From: Pseudoalteromonas carrageenovora IAM 12662
GTDB lineage: Bacteria; Pseudomonadota; Gammaproteobacteria; Enterobacterales; Alteromonadaceae
Direction: 5' to 3'
NCBI RefSeq assembly: GCF_900239935.1
Contig: NZ_LT965930.1
Location: 1 to 64,000 of the forward strand
DNA: 64,000 bases
The first letter of the stretch is position 1, and every line of letters begins with the position of its first letter. Positions 27,228 to 35,647 of this stretch are shown piece by piece. The position numbers were made by a program, and so were the translations under genes. The notes below the pieces were generated by a model. It had not been told where the DNA came from. It did not search any database and saw nothing but the letters and a program-made list of their open reading frames with translations.

Positions 27228-30200
27228 ATGCAGCATAACTTTAGGTTATCAGCAGTCTCTGCAGCTATTATTGCTTCGCTTATTTCATCATCTGCTTTCG
27301 CACAAGAAGATGAAGAAAAAGAGAAAATAAAACTACAAAAAGATATCGAAATAATTGAAGTCCAAGGAATCAAAAGTAGCTTACGAAAAGCGGTAAACGC
27401 AAAGCGCTTTTCCGAGAACGTAAGTGACTCAATTCATGCTGAAGACGTAGGTAAATCAACAGATCAAAACATTGCCGATGCACTTTCAAGAGTAACTGGC
27501 GTTTCCATTCAAGAAGAAGGCGGAGAAGGGACTCGCATATCAGTACGCGGTGCCGGACCATCTTTAAACCAAATATCAATGAATGGCGTCGCACTTACTG
27601 GCGGGCTAAGTACCGATGGCTCTAGTGCGGGCGCTACTAACGATAACAGTGTTGATTTAAGCTCATTTTCGTCAGATATATTGTCATCTATTGATGTAAT
27701 TAAAACATCCTCTGCTGATAACGATGAAGGTTCGCTTGGTGCAAGTGTTGTTTTACGTACTGTAAAGCCTTTAGATTTAAATAAACCACGACGCTCTTTT
27801 ACGGTCGAGGGGCGATATAACGAATTTTCTGATGAAAATGACTCACGCATTAACTTTAGCTTTTCTGATAAATATTTCGATGACACCTTTGGTTTTATTA
27901 TAACCGCCTCTAAAGATACACAAAAAACGCGACAAGATCGTATTAATACTGGCTGGGCTAACGGCGCAATTCCTATTGTTGATTTAGATGATGTAACGGG
28001 CCGTACAGCACATGACACCGTTACAGGCAAAGCAATCAGGGTACTTGGCAATCAACGTGATGCTGATGGAAATAAGCTTTTTGACGAGAATGGAGAAGCA
28101 CTATTAAACCCACTAAGCTCACTCAATAATTACGATCCAGAAACGCAAATATTACATGAAGGCGATTTATTTGTTTTAGCGCGTGAGGTCATTGATTTTA
28201 CATTAAATAATGATCAACGAGATCGTCTATCGGTATCGACTGGGTTTCAATACCGCCCAACAGACTCACTCGATATTCAGCTTGATATTACCCACACGGA
28301 GCAGGATGTATTAACCGACAGTCAACGACTACGTTTAAACATGGGGCCTGTAACACCTCTAATTTATGCCGGTGATGACAATACAGCATTAAACGAGGTT
28401 GATTTATCGACCAATACCTTGCAGCAATCAAGTAGCCGCTCTACTGGTGGTAACTTTGTTCGCTCTTACGGACTTAGAGAAATCGATACTAATGTAGCGT
28501 CACTTGATATTGATTACCAGGTAACTGACTCACTAAATATGAATGTGCGTGCTGGTTTTTCTAAAACAACAGATGAAACACCAGATGATGATGAGAAAGA
28601 TCGTTTTATCTCTATTAGTACAGCTACATGGGGCACGGCAGGTCGTCAAATAGTTGAGTCAATGCCCGATGGCAGCCACGAAATGGTTGGCTACGACTGT
28701 GGCGCTAATGGAGAATGTAGTTACTCAACGGGTGTTACACCGGGCGATTTTGATGCCTTTGATGGTACGTCTAATGCGGTATACAGCCGTTTTAATCCGT
28801 ATGATATGCAGCACAATCACTTAGGAAGTTTAGTGCTTCGTAAAAATAAATTAGCGGATACAAACAAGTCGCTTTTTGTTGATTTTGACTATGCGCTTGA
28901 TGGCGACTTTATTAGGTCGCTCGAGTTTGGAGTTAAGTGGTCAAATCGTAAAAAAGATGTCTCTATTCAAAATAGAGCAACCACAAATGGCAGTGACTTA
29001 ATAGATTTAGAAGACCCCGATCAAGCGTTTGAAGTACGTGGGCTTGGTACAATTCGCTTAGCCGATATAGTGGCTGATAGTGCCTATCCTTACGATAATT
29101 TTGGTGAAGATATTCAATCAGATCGCTCTGCTCAGTTTTTTAATGGCTGGCCGTTACTTGATGCCGAAAAAGCGCTTGAAATTGTATCAGGTAAAGATGC
29201 GGGCGAAGTAGGTATACGCGAAACCATTACAGGTAGTCGTAATATTGAAACCGAAACAAAAGCCGCTTATTTTAAAGCAAACTTTGAGCTGATGGATGGC
29301 AAGCTAACAGGTAACTTAGGCCTTAGGTATGTAAAAGATGACACAACAGCAACTGGTGTAGGCGGTATTAACTATACGCGTTTTCCACAAATGGTTGATG
29401 CGTACAATTTGTTAGTTGAACGTGGTTTAGCAAATACAAATTTAGATGCCTGCCCTGCTGCTGTTATGGGGGTATCTGACACGGGGCAGCCTGATCATCG
29501 TTACACACCAGCAAACGATGCTGAGCTACAAAATTGTTGGGCATGGCAAATCACTCATGCGTATAACCGCTCTAATCCAGCTACTTTCCCTGTTGATCCC
29601 CAAACGGGTCAATTTGTAATTCCCGGGGCTGATGGCAACACCGGACTGGGTGTAAATCAGCAAGTGTTTGTAGATGAAAATGGCAACATTATAACTAACA
29701 ATGCATTACCTTCTTTAATTTACGACAGCAACGGAAATTTAGTTCCAACGTCAGCTAATGCATGGGCACACTTTGCAAGTAACGGACAAATTTGGCCATT
29801 TTTAGACAGAACAACCTCGTTTACAGGAACACAAGGTAGCGGTCGTGAAGTACAAGACCGCGTTGCATGGGTAACTAAAAAGGGCGGACATGACGCTTAT
29901 TTACCAAGCTTAAACTTAAATTATGCAGTTAACGACGAAATGATTGCACGTTTCGCTGTTAGTAGAACAATGACGCGTCCTCGTTTTGATTCATTAAACC
30001 CACGTACACAAATTTTTGAGCAGCAATGGGACTCTGCTAATGGCTCAGCAGGTAATGCAAATTTAAAACCGCTTAAATCAACCAATCTAGACTTGTCTTT
30101 CGAGTGGTACTTTAGTGATTCAGGCTTGCTGTCTGCAGCATTCTTTTTCAAAGATATGAAAGACTTTGAAGAAACGGTTGTTGTTCCGTATCACTACAAA

Positions 30201-30938
30201 GACGTTAGGACAGAATACGATTTACAAACAGCAGACTTACTGCTTGATTACGATGAAAATCGAGCGCCCGGTAGCGAAGAAGACTGTATGCCACTTAGGC
30301 AAGTTGCGGGCTTCTTCGACCAATGGCGCATTGAATGTGACGTTGTAAACGTAACCACAGTAACCAATGGTAAGGGCGCAGATATTAAAGGTGTTGAACT
30401 AGGTTACAACCAAAACTATGACTTTTTACCAAGTTATTGGGGTGGCTTAGGTTTAAACATGAACTATACCTACCAAGATTCAGAATCTGATCGTCAGCAG
30501 GTAGGTAATACCGATATATTTTTAAAACCACTACCACAACCTTACACTCCAAAACACTCCCTAAATACAACACTGTACTGGGAACAAAAAGGGATTCAAT
30601 TACGTTTAGCGAGTCGCTACACCGGGGAGCAGTTAGTGAACCGAGGTTTAGTTGGCGGTGCTACATGGCAAGAGGCAACCCATCGTTTGGACTTTAGCTC
30701 AAGTTATAAAATTAATAAAAACTTTAGCTTAACTTTTCAGGCACTTAACTTAACTGATGAAACTAACCGAATTTATTACACAAGTTCATTTACGCGTAAT
30801 GCGTTTGAAGCTAATTCGCAAGAGGTTGTGCTTGATGAAGGTAATGCAATTGAAGATGGCAGTGTAACTACTTCGCGTACAGCATCAGTTTGGAAAACAG
30901 GTCGTCAATTCCGTGTTGGTCTTCGCGGTACCTTTTGA
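27228..30938 (+). CDS. TonB-dependent receptor, carrageenan locus (1236 residues)
   Basis: This large outer-membrane receptor has a signal peptide ending SSAFA-QE. A TonB-box-like IEIIEVQGIKSSLRKAV lies near residues 40-57. The plug has VGKSTDQNIADALSRVTGVS and RISVRGAGPSLNQISMNG, and the barrel ends in RVGLRGTF. At 1236 residues it is longer than most, with extended extracellular loops, as expected for oligosaccharide import. Start follows AGGAGAG. It is followed directly by a surface-lipoprotein candidate, recalling the transporter/glycan-binding-protein pairing. Substrate is inferred from the locus. Confidence 0.92.
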   Translation: MQHNFRLSAVSAAIIASLISSSAFAQEDEEKEKIKLQKDIEIIEVQGIKSSLRKAVNAKRFSENVSDSIHAEDVGKSTDQNIADALSRVTGVSIQEEGGEGTRISVRGAGPSLNQISMNGVALTGGLSTDGSSAGATNDNSVDLSSFSSDILSSIDVIKTSSADNDEGSLGASVVLRTVKPLDLNKPRRSFTVEGRYNEFSDENDSRINFSFSDKYFDDTFGFIITASKDTQKTRQDRINTGWANGAIPIVDLDDVTGRTAHDTVTGKAIRVLGNQRDADGNKLFDENGEALLNPLSSLNNYDPETQILHEGDLFVLAREVIDFTLNNDQRDRLSVSTGFQYRPTDSLDIQLDITHTEQDVLTDSQRLRLNMGPVTPLIYAGDDNTALNEVDLSTNTLQQSSSRSTGGNFVRSYGLREIDTNVASLDIDYQVTDSLNMNVRAGFSKTTDETPDDDEKDRFISISTATWGTAGRQIVESMPDGSHEMVGYDCGANGECSYSTGVTPGDFDAFDGTSNAVYSRFNPYDMQHNHLGSLVLRKNKLADTNKSLFVDFDYALDGDFIRSLEFGVKWSNRKKDVSIQNRATTNGSDLIDLEDPDQAFEVRGLGTIRLADIVADSAYPYDNFGEDIQSDRSAQFFNGWPLLDAEKALEIVSGKDAGEVGIRETITGSRNIETETKAAYFKANFELMDGKLTGNLGLRYVKDDTTATGVGGINYTRFPQMVDAYNLLVERGLANTNLDACPAAVMGVSDTGQPDHRYTPANDAELQNCWAWQITHAYNRSNPATFPVDPQTGQFVIPGADGNTGLGVNQQVFVDENGNIITNNALPSLIYDSNGNLVPTSANAWAHFASNGQIWPFLDRTTSFTGTQGSGREVQDRVAWVTKKGGHDAYLPSLNLNYAVNDEMIARFAVSRTMTRPRFDSLNPRTQIFEQQWDSANGSAGNANLKPLKSTNLDLSFEWYFSDSGLLSAAFFFKDMKDFEETVVVPYHYKDVRTEYDLQTADLLLDYDENRAPGSEEDCMPLRQVAGFFDQWRIECDVVNVTTVTNGKGADIKGVELGYNQNYDFLPSYWGGLGLNMNYTYQDSESDRQQVGNTDIFLKPLPQPYTPKHSLNTTLYWEQKGIQLRLASRYTGEQLVNRGLVGGATWQEATHRLDFSSSYKINKNFSLTFQALNLTDETNRIYYTSSFTRNAFEANSQEVVLDEGNAIEDGSVTTSRTASVWKTGRQFRVGLRGTF

Positions 30939-31000
30939 TTGAGAAACTATTAGCGGCGAGCCACGTTAGGCGCGCTGTTTTACAAATTTTGGAGAGTAAG

Positions 31001-32788
31001 ATGAAACATAACTTACTAATAAAAACGGCAATTAGCAGTGTTTTATTTTCAGTATTAACAGGGTGCGGCGGAACGGATGAAGGTTACGATCCTCAGTTTA
31101 AATCTGATTCAGCACTTGTAATCGATACCGCAGCGATCACGAGCACATTAGAAGAAGAGTCCGCAGTCCAAGAAATTGATTTACTGCAAGGCGTAACAAT
31201 TGACGGTAAACCAGCCTCTGAGTCAGGTGCAACCATAAACGTAAGTGAGTTAGAGTTTGTGGTTAATAATAATTTCATTACCCCACAAACAAGCGCTAAT
31301 ACTATTGCATCGCACCGAATTTCACCTTTCACGCAATCAAGCGATAGCACTAAATTAGTTATAAATACCGATGCGTTTTCGGCGGCATTAAGACAATGCG
31401 ACCTAACCGATATAAGAGGCGCATTAGATGGCGATGGTAATCCCATTGCGGATGGAAATTTAGATTTTCCAAGCCAAGTTATTTATAACATTACCTATTC
31501 TATTGATAATGGCGCAAATCGCATACCAGGGGAGGCACTGCCTAGCCGTACATTGCAATTAACCATCAATGCAATTGATGACCCTGTATCTGAAGTAACT
31601 ATTTCACCCATAGAAGTACCTGTAGGTGGGCAGGCAAGTGTGTTTGCATCAGCAATACCTAGTTACGCGTGCAATCCCACACTTGTTTACTCAATTGCAG
31701 ATGAAGATATTGCAACCATTGATGAAAATGGCCTTATTAGCGCTAAAAATACTGGTGAAACCACTATTACAGCCACAAGTGTTGATAACCCAGAAGTAAC
31801 AGCTAACAACACGCTTACAGTAACGGGAGCTTTTAGTGTTGCAATTACAAATGATGATAAAAACGAGTTAGGCGCATCTTCCGGAAACAAGGACGTTCCA
31901 ATCTGCGTAGCAAGCGGTATAGAAGTGCAACCGGCTTTATTAAACGCAGAGTTAAGCGGCGAATATACTTTTGATTGGACACTTAACGATGAAGTTTCAT
32001 TTGCGAAAAGCTTAACCGCAAAAAGTGGCTTTGGAGAAGTACTTGCCGTTAAAGCTCCTACAACAATAGACAGCTCAAATACGGTCACGGTTGAGCTTAT
32101 TGATGGCGATACAGCAAGTACACCTTTATCACTCATTTCACAAAAAAGTATTACGATAAATACCGTTAATAACCAAATGTGTGAGCCGGGTGTGTCTGAA
32201 CACCCCGCAGGTTTTAATACTGACTTTAATTTAGATGCAGAGGGTGCGCCCTATAAAGGGAATGCCACTTATAGTGTATCGGCAACCTCTGTGTCAGGTA
32301 ATGGCCGTTCGCTTGAAATTACAGCGGGCACTGCAACTCAAGGTGAAGCGAATACACCGTACTCTTTTGCAACTCAGCAAGTTTGGAATAAACAACGTAA
32401 TTGGTATAGCGCCAATTATGGTCGTGGTGCTGAGTCTATAGGTAAAACGTATCGCTTTTCAGCATGGGTTAAATTAAATCAACTACCTGAACAGCCTATA
32501 ACGCTTCGCCATGTTGTAGTGCCTTGGGTTTATGAGGGAATTCCTGATGATGCACAAGGTTTTACAGGGCGTTATTCACAAGCGGGGTTATTCAGCGCTG
32601 AACTGGATGCAACCACTCAGTGGCAATATATTGAATTTACTGAAGACACAACGAACACACGAGAATGGACTATTCCCACTACTTGGAGCTCAATAACCGA
32701 TGTGTTCACCTTGTGGGAAGTGCATGGCATGCCTGCAGGAGACTCAATACTAATAGACGACTACGCAGTCGTTCGCACCGATCAATAA
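31001..32788 (+). CDS. Surface lipoprotein with Ig-like (Big_2) domain, putative glycan-binding protein
   Basis: The ATG at 31001 follows GGAGAG; upstream codons overlap the receptor gene. The protein (about 595 residues) has lipobox LTG-CGG. A Big_2-type Ig domain lies in the middle (VGGQASVFASAIPSYA, DEDIATIDENGLISAKNTGE, TTITATSV). A C-terminal beta-sandwich resembling a carbohydrate-binding module spans about 430-595 (YRFSAWVKLNQ, WQYIEFTEDT, ILIDDYAVV). It lies 62 bp after TonB receptor 1. I infer a surface glycan-binding partner of that receptor; no catalytic motif is seen. Confidence 0.68.
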   Translation: MKHNLLIKTAISSVLFSVLTGCGGTDEGYDPQFKSDSALVIDTAAITSTLEEESAVQEIDLLQGVTIDGKPASESGATINVSELEFVVNNNFITPQTSANTIASHRISPFTQSSDSTKLVINTDAFSAALRQCDLTDIRGALDGDGNPIADGNLDFPSQVIYNITYSIDNGANRIPGEALPSRTLQLTINAIDDPVSEVTISPIEVPVGGQASVFASAIPSYACNPTLVYSIADEDIATIDENGLISAKNTGETTITATSVDNPEVTANNTLTVTGAFSVAITNDDKNELGASSGNKDVPICVASGIEVQPALLNAELSGEYTFDWTLNDEVSFAKSLTAKSGFGEVLAVKAPTTIDSSNTVTVELIDGDTASTPLSLISQKSITINTVNNQMCEPGVSEHPAGFNTDFNLDAEGAPYKGNATYSVSATSVSGNGRSLEITAGTATQGEANTPYSFATQQVWNKQRNWYSANYGRGAESIGKTYRFSAWVKLNQLPEQPITLRHVVVPWVYEGIPDDAQGFTGRYSQAGLFSAELDATTQWQYIEFTEDTTNTREWTIPTTWSSITDVFTLWEVHGMPAGDSILIDDYAVVRTDQ

Positions 32789-32890
32789 TCACCCAAATAT
32801 AATTACCTATTGTTACTACTCAGTTTTAGCAATAGGTAATTGTAACCTCTAAAGATGACTGACAATTCTATTAATAAACAAGGAGTAATA

Positions 32891-34525
32891 ATGTTAACAC
32901 ACAGAAATAAAGCTTTGCTTTACACATGCTTATTGGGCGGGACGATTAGTTCAGCTTATGCGGCCTCAATTGGAAACAAACCAGGGTATTTCACCAATAC
33001 AATTTCTAATACCGTTGAAGCGACAATCACTAACACAGGGCAATGCAGTACTACTAATAGTGCATCGGCTCCTGGTCAATGTACTAATAAGATTGTAAAT
33101 GCACTCAATGCTGCTTCAGTAGTAAGTGGTGTAGTAGTCATCAAAAAAGGCACGTACACATTAAATAAAATTTCGATGCCCTCTAATGTGCGACTTGAAA
33201 TAGAGCCAGATACTATTTTAAAAATGAATCAAAATATTTTATTTGATTTTGGTAAAAAAGGCGGTAATGCAGACAAAGCAGAAAATATTGAAATAACAAC
33301 AACGGGTCCAAAAATTAATGCCACAAAGAATGATCGTTTTATTATTGATGTAAACACAAATACAGTTTTTCAAGATAAACGCATGGTACGAGTAGGGTAT
33401 GCTGAAAACTTTTCTATTTCACGTATGCACCAAAAGGATAATTTTTCACAAACACCCAATATATTTTTAGTCGCAGACGATAATGGCCAACCAGGTGTTC
33501 AATCTGACTCTGGAGGTACTAATTTAAATCGCAATGTAGTATTTAACTCAAGCTATTCTCGCATACCTAAAAAAGGTTATTTAGCCGACATCAGTGGAGA
33601 AAAAATAGCAACAGGGTATGCCGTTATTCAACCTTTTAGTGGTGAAGATTTATACTTTAAAAACATTACTGGTGAACGTGGTATTACTGTACGTATAGAG
33701 CCCGGCGGCGGGCTTGTAACAGATAGATTAAACCGCGCAGGCCCACGCCACGGCGCCTACAGAAATATAGTACTTGATAGTATTAGTAACACTGGTGGTT
33801 TTGCCGCAATATTTTTAAAACCGCATGCAAAAATAAACGAAAACATAAAAATTAAAGGCATCACAAAGGGTAAAAACAGTACTTTTGTAATCTGGGCTGA
33901 CTCGGGTAGTGCGCCAGTGTGGGCTGATACAAATGATATAGGATATACAAGAGGCTATTTTACTGATACCACCATCAGCGGTACGGTTAAGCACATTATT
34001 ACCGATGTTAACTTTAAGTCAGATATTACCATCGCAGGCAGTTATTTTTTACCAAGAAAAGGTATTCGTAATACGGCGTCAAATACGTCTAATGGGAATT
34101 TTCAAATATTTAAGTTACCGCGAGATGGGTCTGGTGCGCGTTGGTTAGGCCAACCGATAGCGCCTGTTGCCATTGTATCGTCATATTCTCAAGACAATGT
34201 TGGTAACGACTTAGTTAAACGTCATGATCGCCCGTCGCTTACTGTAAACGGTAATATAGAAGCACCTAGCCAAGCTTCTTCACAGGACTTAGATGAGGGA
34301 AGTAACAATATTCAAAGAAAACGATATAGAAAATTTGGTGGCCGATACAGCATTAAAGTTAATGCTGCTATACAAGCGGATGCGGATATTGACTACTCAC
34401 TACTAGGACTGAATGCTGGGGATGTAACGCGCAACAATCCAATTATTTATCGAGAAAATGCTATTGACGGAACAAATCGTAATGGTGGCAGCATTACAAG
34501 CGCTAGTGAATTTATCAGTAAATAA
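32891..34525 (+). CDS. GH82-like (iota-carrageenase family) beta-helix protein
   Basis: The ATG at 32891 has AGGAG at 32881 and gives a good signal peptide (1-25, SAYAA-S). The 544-residue product is a right-handed beta-helix: GVVVIKKGTYTLNKISMPSN near 80-99 matches the opening of iota-carrageenase. Recalled alignment to Alteromonas CgiA places Q247 (GYAVIQPF), E270 (ITVRIEPGG) and H312 (LKPHAKI) on its catalytic Gln, acid Glu and His. The general base Asp two residues after the Glu is Gly272 here. It may act on another carrageenan or be altered in mechanism. It lies downstream of TonB receptor 1 and its lipoprotein. Confidence 0.68.
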   Translation: MLTHRNKALLYTCLLGGTISSAYAASIGNKPGYFTNTISNTVEATITNTGQCSTTNSASAPGQCTNKIVNALNAASVVSGVVVIKKGTYTLNKISMPSNVRLEIEPDTILKMNQNILFDFGKKGGNADKAENIEITTTGPKINATKNDRFIIDVNTNTVFQDKRMVRVGYAENFSISRMHQKDNFSQTPNIFLVADDNGQPGVQSDSGGTNLNRNVVFNSSYSRIPKKGYLADISGEKIATGYAVIQPFSGEDLYFKNITGERGITVRIEPGGGLVTDRLNRAGPRHGAYRNIVLDSISNTGGFAAIFLKPHAKINENIKIKGITKGKNSTFVIWADSGSAPVWADTNDIGYTRGYFTDTTISGTVKHIITDVNFKSDITIAGSYFLPRKGIRNTASNTSNGNFQIFKLPRDGSGARWLGQPIAPVAIVSSYSQDNVGNDLVKRHDRPSLTVNGNIEAPSQASSQDLDEGSNNIQRKRYRKFGGRYSIKVNAAIQADADIDYSLLGLNAGDVTRNNPIIYRENAIDGTNRNGGSITSASEFISK

Positions 34526-34543
34526 CGACGTATCTAAATTTAG

Positions 34544-34575
34544 ATCCCATTGTTAATTTAACAATGGGATTTTTT
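34544..34575 (+). terminator. Intrinsic terminator after the GH82-like gene
   Basis: A perfect 13-bp stem (ATCCCATTGTTAA with TTAACAATGGGAT) is followed by TTTTT. GH16 and the second FG-GAP gene therefore depend on read-through or an internal promoter. Confidence 0.88.
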
Positions 34576-34634
34576 AGTTTGGAAGCAAAGTTCACCGGAC
34601 ATTATTAGCTCTGTCTTTGTAGGAAACAAAAAGC

Positions 34635-35636
34635 ATGAATATTTTACATATAAAAAAAACATCACTAAGTGTAATTGTCCTTAGTATGGTGGCGTTCGGC
34701 AGTAATGCTACTTTCGCTAATGAATTTCTATTTCCCTTAAGCGATCCGCAAAATACAGGTAAGTGGATACTTAACACGCAAGTAAGTGATGAATTTGAAG
34801 GCAGTACCATCGATGAAGAGCGTTGGTACATTGTAGGCAAACTAGAAAACGGCAAACCCGTTTATAAACACCCAGATAGGCCACATAAAAAAGTATGGAA
34901 AGGGCGAGCACCTTCGCAGTTTTCGGGTAATAACTATCGCTTAGAAGATGGAAAATTAAAACTTGAGACCCGTTGGGAGCCCGATTTTCCTTTTGAAGAA
35001 AAAATTCACAAACCTGTTTTTGGTGATGCACTTAAATACGAAAATATAACAACAGCGTGTTTTATTGGCCGCAGATCATTTCAATACGGATATATAGAAA
35101 TTAAAAGTAAAGCCGCTGATGCGCAAATAAGCAGTGCATTTTGGTCGATGGGTGAAAAGCTTGAAGTTGATTTTTTTGAACTGTTTGGAGACTCCCTTGA
35201 CCCGAAAAAAGACCATATAGACAGTGAACTATGGTGGTCAATTCGCGATTGGAATAAAGAGGTAATGGGGAAGCCCACTTATACAGAGCGCAAAGACTTA
35301 GGATTTAGAGTCGCTGATGACTTTCATGTATATGGAATTGATTGGAGTGCTGATGGGATTAAGTATTATGTTGATGGTAAGTTATTTAGTGAAGTTAGCG
35401 CTGAACAAGCAGATGCATGGGCTAAAGAGCATCGTGGGGTTGATAAAGGTTATGTAGCCACTAAGCCGTTATTTTTATGGCTCGATCAGGAAACATTTCC
35501 TTGGCATGGTGTACCGACCAGCAAAGAGGAGCTTGAGCGTAATAGCCCTGAAGGAAAAAAAGAGGATGGCGTGGTTGATTTTGAAATTGAGTATGTCCGT
35601 GTTTGGCAGAAAAAGCCGGCTCAATTAGCTAATTAA
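34635..35636 (+). CDS. Secreted GH16 glycoside hydrolase (carrageenan/furcellaran-type candidate)
   Basis: This 333-residue protein has a signal peptide (1-28, ATFA-NE). A GH16 jelly-roll carries catalytic motif E177-V-D179-F-F-E182, the beta-bulge form of ExDxxE (nucleophile, helper Asp, acid/base). SDEFEGSTIDEERW and FHVYGIDWSADGIKYYVDGK are typical GH16 strands. It diverges from the kappa-carrageenase at 60764, with no Ig-like domain. In carrageenan loci a GH16_17 enzyme acts on furcellaran or beta/kappa hybrid regions; this is my best guess, with beta-agarase/porphyranase-like activity as alternatives. It stands 12 bp before the second FG-GAP lipoprotein gene. Confidence 0.8.
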   Translation: MNILHIKKTSLSVIVLSMVAFGSNATFANEFLFPLSDPQNTGKWILNTQVSDEFEGSTIDEERWYIVGKLENGKPVYKHPDRPHKKVWKGRAPSQFSGNNYRLEDGKLKLETRWEPDFPFEEKIHKPVFGDALKYENITTACFIGRRSFQYGYIEIKSKAADAQISSAFWSMGEKLEVDFFELFGDSLDPKKDHIDSELWWSIRDWNKEVMGKPTYTERKDLGFRVADDFHVYGIDWSADGIKYYVDGKLFSEVSAEQADAWAKEHRGVDKGYVATKPLFLWLDQETFPWHGVPTSKEELERNSPEGKKEDGVVDFEIEYVRVWQKKPAQLAN

Positions 35637-35647
35637 GGATTAAAGAA

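Noticed and set aside
27509..28051. 180-codon ORF opposite TonB receptor 1
   Set aside because: It is a shadow of the receptor gene on the other strand; the receptor has clear family motifs across this stretch.
31687..32136. 149-codon minus-strand ORF inside the Ig-domain lipoprotein gene
   Set aside because: It is low-complexity Ser/Val-rich antisense of a real domain with no family motifs.
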